A stretch of DNA of 9,063 bases from an uncultured Ruminococcus sp. (GTDB taxonomy: Bacteria > Bacillota > Clostridia > Oscillospirales > Ruminococcaceae), in contig NZ_CALDMP010000067.1 in NCBI RefSeq assembly GCF_937915125.1, forward strand, positions 1 through 9,063, in the 5' to 3' direction. Both the position numbers and the translations under genes were made by a program. Below, piece after piece: positions 1 to 5,795 of this stretch; within the stretch, counting starts at the first letter, position 1; each line of letters starts with the position of its first letter. The notes below the pieces were generated by a model, which was not told the origin of the DNA, made no database searches, and saw nothing but the letters and a program-made list of their open reading frames with translations.

Positions 1-127
1 TTCGTCAGATGAAACAAAAAGCGCAGTGAATACTTTGTGTATTCACGAGCATTTCTGTGAAATATGACGGAAAATATGCAAGCATATGACGTGCAAAGTT
101 GCCAGGCGCTCTTTGTGCGGTGTTGCC
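1..127 (+). mobile_element. MITE-like palindromic element, copy A (left end outside window)
   Basis: This stretch matches 4793-4919 (copy B) with 5 differences in 127 bases. It carries the same apex hairpin (GTGAATAC at 26-33, GTATTCAC at 39-46, 5-nt loop) and the same right end, which reads GGCAACACCGCACAAAGA on the minus strand. The left end lies before the window. TAAA at 128-131 would be the right-hand target duplication if the 4-bp rule of copies B and C holds. It has no coding capacity; a 66-codon open frame starting inside it has no ribosome binding site and no recognisable product. The element ends 26 bp before the -35 box of the rny leader promoter. Confidence 0.8.
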
Positions 128-153
128 TAAATGTGAATCTTTCGCAAAACGGC

Positions 154-182
154 TTGACAAGTACCGCGAAACAGTGTAAAAT
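154..182 (+). promoter_or_regulatory. Sigma-A-type promoter P1 for the rny leader
   Basis: TTGACA at 154-159, a 17-bp spacer and TAAAAT at 177-182 give a perfect -35 and a 5/6 -10 at ideal spacing. Transcription would start near 189 and run about 440 nt before reaching the RNase Y start codon. No other plausible gene lies between, so it either drives rny with a long leader or a separate small RNA. Confidence 0.7.
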
Positions 183-189
183 AAAAGTG

Positions 190-630
190 TTGTATCAAAT
201 TACAAACGAATCCCGGCAAACGCTTTGCCGGGAAACGCTGCGTTTTGAAACGTGTGCGTTTTGATTCATTACAGATGCCGGTCACGGCGGAGTCGGATTT
301 TCTCCCGTGAACGGTTTTCCATAAAGATTGCACAAACAGCGGCATTGACAATTTGACGCTGGAACTGCTTTTTCTGCCGGCTGTCGGCAGAAAATATCGG
401 AGAAATGTGATCACGGAATTGCGATGCTCCCTTTGATACGGTGCAGAATATCCCCACAGGCGCACTGTCCGCCTCTGCCGGGGATGCGGTACGGCACTGC
501 CCCATACCAAACGGGAAACAAATTTCTGAGGAAAAATACAAGTGAATACGAGACGCACATGCCCCTTTGGCGAAAACGCCGCTGTGTTGTATAGATAGAC
601 AAATCAGTTATAAGGAGGTAGTGCATAGAG
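190..630 (+). promoter_or_regulatory. Long structured leader upstream of rny
   Basis: No credible gene is seen here. Reverse-strand open frames at 127-558 and 269-541 have low-complexity, unrecognisable products and no good ribosome binding site. On the plus strand there are strong hairpins: a 10-bp perfect stem with 3-nt loop at 211-233 (TCCCGGCAAA/TTTGCCGGGA), a 10-bp perfect stem with 5-nt loop at 370-394 (TTTTCTGCCG/CGGCAGAAAA), and a two-tier stem at 450-485 (ATCCCC/GGGGAT outside, AGGCG/CGCCT inside). None is followed by a T-run, so these are not simple terminators. I do not recognise a riboswitch, 6S RNA, tmRNA or RNase P RNA signature. It may be a regulatory 5' UTR or an independent small RNA. 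Confidence 0.4.
567..595 (+). promoter_or_regulatory. Possible second, weaker rny promoter P2
   Basis: TTGGCG at 567-572, a 17-bp spacer and TATAGA at 590-595 resemble a sigma-A promoter with a 4/6 -35 and a 5/6 -10. A start near 602 would give a 30-nt leader carrying the rny ribosome binding site. The -35 overlaps a small GGCG/CGCC hairpin, so this could be chance. Confidence 0.3.
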
Positions 631-2217
631 ATGCAAGAAGTGAGTTTGGCACTGACGGTGATCCTCTGTGCGGCTGCGCTTTTGATCGGCGCAGGAATCG
701 CCGGATGGCTTGCATACCGGAAGGGCATCCGGACAGGTGCAGAACAGCGCAAGCAGCAGGCAGAAGCTGCCATCGGCTCTGCGGAAAAAGAAGCCGGACG
801 CATTCTGGAGGATGCAAAGAAAGAAGCAGAATCCAAAAAGAAAAGTGCACTGATCGAAGCAAAGGACGAGATCTATAAGCTCCGTTCAGACGCAGAAAAA
901 GAGATCAAGGACAGACGCTCTGAGATCGGACGGCAGGAACGCCGTATTCAGCAGAAGGAAGAAAATCTGGACAAAAAGACCGACAACCTGGACCGCAAGG
1001 AAGAATCCCTCAAGCGGAAGCTGAAGAATGCCGAGGACAAACTGGCAGAAGCAGAAGCTGTGAAGGAAAATCAGCTCCAGGAACTGGAACGAATCTCTGG
1101 GCTGACCCAGGATCAGGCAAAGGAATATATCCTGAACACCCTGGAGGACGAGCTCATCCACGAAAAGGCTGTGAAGATCTCCTACTATGAGCAGCAGCTC
1201 AAGGATGAGTGCGAAGAAAAGGCACGCAGCTATATTTCTCTCGCCATTGCAAAATGTGCGGCAGATCAGGTATCTGAAACAGCAGTCTCCGTTGTGGCGC
1301 TGCCCAATGACGAAATGAAGGGTCGTATTATCGGCCGTGAAGGACGGAATATCCGTACTCTGGAAACGCTTACCGGCGTAGACATCATTATCGACGATAC
1401 ACCGGAGGCGATCGCTCTCTCCTGCTTCGATCACGTGCGCCGTGAGGTTGCACGGATCGCACTGGAAAAGCTGATTGCAGACGGACGGATCCATCCCACC
1501 AAGATCGAGGAAATGGTCGAAAAGGCTCGCCGTGAGGTAGAGCACCGTATCCGCCAGGAGGGCGAACGTGCTGTGCTGGAGACCAATGTCCACGGTGTGA
1601 ACAACGAGCTGGTGAAGCTCCTGGGACGGCTGTATTACCGCACCAGCTACCGCCAGAACGTTCTGGCGCACTCCATCGAGGTTTCCAAGCTGTGCGGTGT
1701 ACTGGCATCGGAAATGGGTGTAGACGCAAATCTGGCACGACGTGCCGGACTGCTCCACGACATCGGTAAAGCACTGACTGCGGAGATCGAAGGCTCTCAC
1801 GTACAGATCGGTGTGGATGTCTGCCGGAAGTACAACGAAAACAACGAGGTCATTCACGCCATTGAAGCCCATCACAACGATGTGGAACCCAAAACAGCTA
1901 TCGCATGTATCGTACAGGCTGCTGATGCCATTTCTGCGGCACGTCCGGCAGCACGAAGCGAAAACTATGAGAACTACATCAAGCGGCTGCAAAAGCTGGA
2001 GAGCATCTGCGCATCCTATGAGGGCGTGGAAAAGTGCTATGCATTGCAGGCAGGCCGTGAGATTCGTGTTATGGTGGTGCCTGAGGTCATCAATGACGAA
2101 AAAATGGTTCTGGTGGCACGCCAGATCGCAAAGCAGATCGAAGCCGAAATGGACTATCCGGGTCAGATCAAGGTGAACCTGATCCGCGAGAGCCGTGTGG
2201 TAGATTACGCAAAGTAA
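631..2217 (+). CDS. rny: Ribonuclease Y
   Basis: RNase Y is the membrane-anchored endoribonuclease that starts bulk mRNA decay in many Firmicutes and is a core member of their RNA degradation machinery. The 528-residue product has the full family layout and usual length. Residues 5-29 are one N-terminal membrane helix. Residues 35-200 are a long charged coiled coil rich in E, K, Q and R. A KH RNA-binding domain follows, with its G-R-E-G loop at 235-238. The metal-dependent HD domain spans about 340-435, with H347, the HD pair H376-D377 (in LLHDIGK), H414/H415 and D432 in place. The conserved C-terminal domain is intact. An AAGGAGG ribosome binding site at 612-618 lies 12 nt before the ATG, slightly long but without a competing start. 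The gene stands alone, without the ymdB that often follows rny, and ends at a strong terminator. Expression may depend on the long leader upstream. Confidence 0.97.
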   Translation: MQEVSLALTVILCAAALLIGAGIAGWLAYRKGIRTGAEQRKQQAEAAIGSAEKEAGRILEDAKKEAESKKKSALIEAKDEIYKLRSDAEKEIKDRRSEIGRQERRIQQKEENLDKKTDNLDRKEESLKRKLKNAEDKLAEAEAVKENQLQELERISGLTQDQAKEYILNTLEDELIHEKAVKISYYEQQLKDECEEKARSYISLAIAKCAADQVSETAVSVVALPNDEMKGRIIGREGRNIRTLETLTGVDIIIDDTPEAIALSCFDHVRREVARIALEKLIADGRIHPTKIEEMVEKARREVEHRIRQEGERAVLETNVHGVNNELVKLLGRLYYRTSYRQNVLAHSIEVSKLCGVLASEMGVDANLARRAGLLHDIGKALTAEIEGSHVQIGVDVCRKYNENNEVIHAIEAHHNDVEPKTAIACIVQAADAISAARPAARSENYENYIKRLQKLESICASYEGVEKCYALQAGREIRVMVVPEVINDEKMVLVARQIAKQIEAEMDYPGQIKVNLIRESRVVDYAK

Positions 2218-2234
2218 ATCTGAATCAGAATATC

Positions 2235-2279
2235 AAAACGTCCCCGATACCGGTTTGTGACCGTGTCGGGGACGTTTTT
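2235..2279 (+). terminator. Intrinsic terminator of rny, possibly bidirectional
   Basis: An imperfect inverted repeat pairs AAAACGTCCCCGA with TCGGGGACGTTTT (T:G and bulge differences near the loop) and ends in a T-run on the plus strand, 17 bases after the rny stop. The convergent nadC stops at 2306, so the same hairpin lies directly downstream of nadBC on the minus strand, where the U-tract is weaker. Confidence 0.88.
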
Positions 2280-2305
2280 GTTGCATACGCAAACGTATTA
2301 TGATG

Positions 2306-3148
2306 TTATTTCTTTTCCGAAATTCGCATGGAAATATCAAAGCACTTTACAGAATGGGTCAGTGCACCCAGGGAAATAATATCCACGCCGGTTTCCGCAA
2401 TGCTACGGATAGTCTGCTCGGTAACATTGCCGGATGCCTCTAGCAGTACCTTGCCGTTTACCAGCTGCACTGCCTTTGTCATTTCCTCGCAGCTCATGTT
2501 GTCCAGCATGATAATATCCGCCCCGGCAGAAAGTGCCTCTTCCAGCTCTGCCAGAGTGCGCACTTCCACTTCAATTTTCACCATATGACCGATTTTCTTA
2601 CGCAGCGCCGTCACTGCCGGGGTAATGCCGCCGTATGCGTCAATGTGATTGTCCTTGAGCATCGCACCGTCAGACAGGTTATAGCGGTGGTTCTTGCCGC
2701 CGCCCACTGTCACGGCATATTTTTGCAGGGGTCGCAGTCCGGGCAGGGTCTTTCTGGTATCGGTGATCTGTGCGTTTGTCCCGGCAACCAGCTCCACGCA
2801 GCGATTGGTCGCTGTGGCAATGCCGCTCATGTGCTGAAGAATGTTCAGCGCCGTGCGTTCGCCCTTGAGCAGTGTCTTGGTACTGCCGGTAATAGTGGCG
2901 ATAATATCGCCTTTCTGTACCTTTTCTCCGTCATGGATACGGATGTCCATCTCAAATGCGCCGCCTACCAATTCGAACACACGCTTTGCAATGTCAATGC
3001 CGCAGAGGACGCCGCTGTCCTTCGCCAGATAATAAGCTTCGCTGGTATGGCTGTCGTCCAGGAGATTGTCTGTGGTGACGTCAATGTAATGAATATCCTC
3101 GTCCAGTGCTGTGGTAATCAGCCGATCGATGTAAGTTTGCTGTAGCAT
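2306..3148 (-). CDS. nadC: Nicotinate-nucleotide pyrophosphorylase (carboxylating), quinolinate phosphoribosyltransferase
   Basis: NadC converts quinolinate and PRPP to nicotinate mononucleotide, CO2 and pyrophosphate, the step where de novo NAD synthesis joins the salvage route. It acts in the cytosol. The 280-residue product has normal family length and all signature motifs: GERTALN at 96-102, HMSGIAT at 106-112, TRKTLPGLR at 131-139, the substrate-binding stretch 152-169 beginning KNHR and ending KDNHI, EVEV at 193-196, DN at 216-217, EASGN at 237-241 and SLGALTH at 259-265. The ATG follows an AGGAAAGGA ribosome binding site that overlaps the nadB stop region. Only 16 bp separate the two genes, so they form one operon, with nadB translated first. 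The supplier of nadB's product partner, quinolinate synthase NadA, is not in this window. Confidence 0.97.
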   Translation of the reverse strand: MLQQTYIDRLITTALDEDIHYIDVTTDNLLDDSHTSEAYYLAKDSGVLCGIDIAKRVFELVGGAFEMDIRIHDGEKVQKGDIIATITGSTKTLLKGERTALNILQHMSGIATATNRCVELVAGTNAQITDTRKTLPGLRPLQKYAVTVGGGKNHRYNLSDGAMLKDNHIDAYGGITPAVTALRKKIGHMVKIEVEVRTLAELEEALSAGADIIMLDNMSCEEMTKAVQLVNGKVLLEASGNVTEQTIRSIAETGVDIISLGALTHSVKCFDISMRISEKK

Positions 3149-3164
3149 AATGCAGTTCCTTTCC

Positions 3165-4625
3165 TCAAAGTACTTCCTTCAAAATCAAATACGCCACTGT
3201 GGCAAGAGATTTTGCTTCTACATAATCCGCATCCACAATATAAGGCTCAGAAATCAGCTGATTGCGAATCTCCGTAATGCGAGCCAGTCCCTCAGGGAGC
3301 TTTTCCTTATTGGGGATGACAAAATAATTTTCCTGCATGATCTTGCGGATCTCCGTGCGGAATCCCTTGGGCAGCTTTTTGGCATCAGGATTTACTGGAA
3401 ATGCCGCTTCTTCAAAGGTTTCCGGTGCATCCGGCAGCTTTCTGGCAATGTCCAGCGCCGCCTGTCTGGAGAATACCAGAGCTTCCAGCAGGGAATTGCT
3501 GGCAAGGCGGTTGTTGCCGTGAACGCCCGTGTGTGAGCACTCCCCTGCTGCGTACAGATTGGGAATCGTGGTCTCGGAATTGTTGTCCACCTGAATGCCG
3601 CCCATAAGGTAATGCTGGCATGGGAAAATGGGAATAGGCTCCTTTGTCATATCATAGCCCTGTTCCAGGACTTTTTCATAGATCATAGGGAATCGGTTCC
3701 GGATGAAATCCGGGTCTTTGTAGGAGATATCCAGGTAGAATTCATCGGAATTCGTCTCCCGGCTCTCCAGGATAATGGAATGGGAAACCACATCCCGTGG
3801 TGCAAGCTCCAGCCGTTCATCATAGCGATCCATAAAGCGTTCTTTTTTGCAGTTGAGCAGATACGCACCCTCCCCCCGGACTGCCTCGGAAATCAGAAAG
3901 CACTCACGTGTATGGCGGTTATTGAACGCCGTGGGGTGGAACTGGATCAGATGCAGATTCCGGATCTCTGCCCCGTTTTCATAGGCAAAGGCAATGCCGT
4001 CACCGGTGGCGATTTTGGAGTTAGTGGTAAAGCCGTACACACGGCCGATGCCGCCGGTGGCAAGAAGCATGAAGTGGCTGCTGTAGACGGTGCAGGAGCC
4101 GCCCTGGAGTACATTGACAGAAAAACCCGTGGCAGTCTTTTGCATGCCAACCATCATGGCGTGTTCCAGAATGGTCACATTGGGCAGGGTCTTGACCTTC
4201 CGGATGAGCTTATCCAGAATTTCTGCCCCTGTGGCATCCTTGTGGTGGAAGATCCGGTGACGGGAATGCCCCCCCTCCAGTGTCCGATGCAGTTCGCCGT
4301 CTGCCGTCCGGTCGAAGTCCACGCCGAAGTCCAGAATGGTCTGGATCTCGTGGGCAGCGTGGGTGGTCAGAATGTGCAATGTTTCCGGGTTATTCTTGAA
4401 GCCCCCGGCAATCATGGTGTCATGCTCGTGGAGCTCCACAGAATCCTGGGGCGAATTGTATACCCCGGCAATGCCGCCCTGTGCCAGAGCAGAGTTACAG
4501 AGGGTCAGCTCCTGTTTACAGAGCAGCAGCACCCGGCAGGAGGAAGGCAGATTAATGGCACCGTAAAGTCCGGCGGCACCGCAGCCCACAATGATCACGT
4601 CAAAAGTATTTTCCATAACATTCAC
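3165..4625 (-). CDS. nadB: L-aspartate oxidase
   Basis: NadB is the FAD enzyme that oxidises L-aspartate to iminoaspartate, which NadA condenses with dihydroxyacetone phosphate to make quinolinate. The 486-residue product shows the FAD dinucleotide-binding loop VGCGAAGL at 13-20, ALAQGGIA at 46-53, the active-site region EGGHSRHRIFHHKDATG at 117-133, LLATGG at 187-192, QFHPTA at 228-233, SEAVRGEGA at 246-254, HYLMGGI at 338-344, AAGE at 359-362 and the FAD-contacting HGNNRLASNSLLE at 369-381. These separate aspartate oxidase from generic fumarate reductase flavoproteins. The C-terminal helical domain is shorter than in the roughly 530-540-residue homologues. The annotated start is GTG at 4625, with AAAGGA 8 nt upstream; an in-frame ATG at 4616 is an equally possible start. 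An in-frame stop 18 nt upstream rules out a longer N-terminus. It leads the nadB-nadC operon. Confidence 0.96.
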   Translation of the reverse strand: MNVMENTFDVIIVGCGAAGLYGAINLPSSCRVLLLCKQELTLCNSALAQGGIAGVYNSPQDSVELHEHDTMIAGGFKNNPETLHILTTHAAHEIQTILDFGVDFDRTADGELHRTLEGGHSRHRIFHHKDATGAEILDKLIRKVKTLPNVTILEHAMMVGMQKTATGFSVNVLQGGSCTVYSSHFMLLATGGIGRVYGFTTNSKIATGDGIAFAYENGAEIRNLHLIQFHPTAFNNRHTRECFLISEAVRGEGAYLLNCKKERFMDRYDERLELAPRDVVSHSIILESRETNSDEFYLDISYKDPDFIRNRFPMIYEKVLEQGYDMTKEPIPIFPCQHYLMGGIQVDNNSETTIPNLYAAGECSHTGVHGNNRLASNSLLEALVFSRQAALDIARKLPDAPETFEEAAFPVNPDAKKLPKGFRTEIRKIMQENYFVIPNKEKLPEGLARITEIRNQLISEPYIVDADYVEAKSLATVAYLILKEVL

Positions 4626-4692
4626 GCTTCCTATCCTTTATTGCAGCATCCATACGAGTTCCACCTTGGATCGTATCCGTACCTGCATTTCT

Positions 4693-4731
4693 CCCCGTCG
4701 GCGACAGCAGGATATCGCACGCCGACAGGGG
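4693..4731. repeat. Inverted repeat in the nadBC leader
   Basis: CCCCGTCGGCG at 4693-4703 pairs with CGCCGACAGGGG at 4720-4731 around a 16-nt loop, between element copy B and the nadB start. If the nadBC promoter at 4935-4963 is used, this hairpin is in the mRNA leader about 65 nt before nadB. There is no T-run, so it is not an obvious terminator; it could be a regulator site or an RNA structure. I do not recognise it as a known NAD-related operator or riboswitch. Confidence 0.45.
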
Positions 4732-4747
4732 GCATGATTTGGTTTAT

Positions 4748-4919
4748 GGCAATACCGCACAAAGATTGTGCGTCAGATGCGCAGTCAGTTTTTTCGTCAG
4801 ATGAAACAAAAAGCGCAGTGAATACTTTGTGTATTCACGAGCATTTTTGTGAAATATGACGGAAAAGATGCAAGCATATGACGTACAAAGCCGCCAGGCG
4901 CTCTTTGTGCGGTGTTGCC
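4748..4919 (+). mobile_element. MITE-like palindromic element, copy B (complete, 172 bp)
   Basis: This is the only complete full-length copy. The left end GGCAATACCGCACAAAGA and the right end, reading GGCAACACCGCACAAAGA on the minus strand, are imperfect terminal inverted repeats. They are flanked by identical TTAT at 4744-4747 and 4920-4923, the expected target duplication. The whole element is a long imperfect palindrome: subterminal TTGTGCGTCAGATGC pairs with the stretch around 4865-4888, the A/T-rich parts around GTCAGATGAAAC and GTGAAATATGAC pair, and the apex is GTGAATAC/GTATTCAC (4818-4838). It encodes no transposase, so it would need one supplied in trans. Confidence 0.85.
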
Positions 4920-4934
4920 TTATGACTTATGATA

Positions 4935-4963
4935 AGTATAGCATAAGACGACAGGTTTGTCAC
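4935..4963 (-). promoter_or_regulatory. Probable nadBC promoter with extended -10
   Basis: On the minus strand GTGACA (4958-4963), a 17-bp spacer and TATACT (4935-4940) are preceded by TG one base upstream of the -10, an extended -10 promoter. The start would lie near 4928, only about 9 bp before the edge of element copy B. The nadBC leader would then be about 300 nt and contain the whole element in antisense orientation plus the hairpin at 4693-4731. No other minus-strand gene lies between this promoter and nadB. Confidence 0.6.
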
Positions 4964-5090
4964 TACTTTTTCGGCGTTTTCGGAAATTTGCGCAAAATGA
5001 AAGGCGAAAGCTGTTAAATTTTTGACAATCCAAAGAGGAGACGTTGAAAATGAAAGTGATTTCTTCCGAATGGACTACATTTTCACTGGT
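4964..5090. other. Spacer without recognisable gene
   Basis: This A/T-rich spacer upstream of the nadBC promoter has no recognisable gene. It contains a TTGACA at 5022-5027 without a matching -10, and GAGGAG at 5035-5040 nine nt before an ATG at 5050. That ATG opens a 43-codon frame which runs straight into the hairpin cluster and stops at 5181, so it is more likely chance, or the stub of a gene overwritten by the repeats. Confidence 0.3.
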
Positions 5091-5092
5091 CT

Positions 5093-5315
5093 GTAGGGGC
5101 GGATATCATCCGCCCGGTGCTTTCCCTGTTTGCTTTGTTGAAAACGTCCCACCGGGACGTTTTCAAAATCTTGGTTACTGAAAAGGTCTCACAAGGCGGG
5201 GCGGTCTTGTTCGCCCCGCCTCGAAAAAGCTGTCGCTTTTTCTCACCACCCTCGACCCGGCGCAAAAGTATGCGCCGGGTGTTTCGCCGTCTGCGGCGAT
5301 ATCGCTTTACCGCCC
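5093..5315. repeat. Cluster of six tandem hairpins (intergenic mosaic repeat)
   Basis: Six strong inverted repeats follow each other within about 200 bp: GGGCGGAT/ATCCGCCC (5097-5115, 3-nt loop); TTGAAAACGTCCC/GGGACGTTTTCAA (5138-5166, perfect 13-bp stem, 3-nt loop); AGGCGGGGCG/CGCCCCGCCT (5194-5221); GAAAAAGC/GCTTTTTC (5223-5242); ACCCGGCGCA/TGCGCCGGGT (5255-5280); CGCCG/CGGCG (5285-5298). The sequences differ from one another, so this is a mosaic and not one repeated unit. The CCGCCCGG string appears near both edges (5110-5117 and 5310-5317). The left edge TGTAGGGGCGG resembles intergenic palindromes common in clostridial genomes. It lies between the thioesterase terminator and the nadBC promoter, outside any expected transcript of known genes. 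Confidence 0.75.
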
Positions 5316-5338
5316 GGAATATGTGAAATTAATCTGCC

Positions 5339-5370
5339 CAAAACAAAAAGCCGCAGCACTTGGCTGCGGC
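5339..5370 (-). terminator. Intrinsic terminator of the LtaS-thioesterase operon
   Basis: On the minus strand AGCCGCAG (5363-5370) pairs perfectly with CTGCGGCT (5348-5355) around a 7-nt loop and is followed by TTTTTGTTTT. It begins 11 bp after the thioesterase stop codon. This is a textbook rho-independent terminator. Confidence 0.92.
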
Positions 5371-5381
5371 TGAAACTGCAA

Positions 5382-5774
5382 TTATTCTCCACGTTTCCGT
5401 GCCTTTAACGTAAACCGTTCGGCATCCACCAGAAACCGCTTATGGGTTCCCGAACCGATGATGCTGACACCGTCCTCTGCCGTCACGTGGAAAGAGATCT
5501 CTCTACCGCTGACAGCAGTTACCTCTGCGGTAGCTGTCACTGTCAGCCCCGGCGGTGTTGCCGCATCGTGACTGATCTCTAGCTTTGTCCCCACGGTAGT
5601 CTCCCCTTCTGCAAGGAAAGGCGCAACAGCATTGCACGCCGCCTGTTCCATGAGCGAAGCCATCATAGGTGTTGCAAACACAGGAAGCGAACCGCTTCCC
5701 ACTGTCATTGCCAGATTCGACATGTCAACCGTCACAGATGCTGTTCCGGATGCGCCAATTGTAATCGGTTCCAT
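5382..5774 (-). CDS. FlK-type hotdog-fold thioesterase
   Basis: This 130-residue protein belongs to the small hotdog-fold acyl-CoA thioesterases related to fluoroacetyl-CoA thioesterase FlK. The sequence has the typical string FATPMMASLMEQAA at 33-46 and ISHDAATPPG at 67-76. T35, E43 and H69 fall at the same relative spacing (8 and 26 residues) as the FlK triad Thr42-Glu50-His76, so the catalytic set looks intact. FlK itself is specific for fluoroacetyl-CoA; that specificity should not be assumed here, and most such proteins in gut Firmicutes have unknown acyl-CoA substrates. GGAGGAG lies 7 nt before the ATG. The gene starts 21 bp after the LtaS-like gene and ends at a terminator, so it is the second gene of a two-gene operon. 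No membrane segment is seen; it should be cytosolic. The functional link to the neighbouring membrane enzyme is unclear. Confidence 0.85.
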   Translation of the reverse strand: MEPITIGASGTASVTVDMSNLAMTVGSGSLPVFATPMMASLMEQAACNAVAPFLAEGETTVGTKLEISHDAATPPGLTVTATAEVTAVSGREISFHVTAEDGVSIIGSGTHKRFLVDAERFTLKARKRGE

Positions 5775-5795
5775 ACAAATTCTCCTCCATTTGGA

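Noticed and set aside
1..127. CRISPR or tandem-repeat array suggested by recurring strings
   Set aside because: The copies are thousands of bases apart with 4-bp duplications and no regular spacers or cas genes.
127..558. 143-codon reverse-strand frame upstream of rny
   Set aside because: It has no ribosome binding site, an unrecognisable R/S/F-rich product and lies over strong palindromes and a plus-strand promoter.
190..630. Known riboswitch, 6S RNA, tmRNA or RNase P RNA
   Set aside because: I searched by eye for their conserved cores and found none; only generic hairpins are seen.
886..1992. 368-codon reverse-strand frame inside rny
   Set aside because: It is antisense to a fully conserved RNase Y and its product is Cys/Phe/Leu-rich with no known motif; it is a codon-bias shadow.
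3612..4859. 415-codon plus-strand frame across nadB and element B
   Set aside because: It is antisense to nadB, whose motifs are complete, and extends into the MITE; no independent support.
5050..5181. 43-codon frame with GAGGAG nine nt upstream
   Set aside because: The product is not recognisable, and from residue 15 onward the frame lies inside the hairpin cluster. It may be a gene stub overwritten by repeats, but nothing supports a functional peptide.
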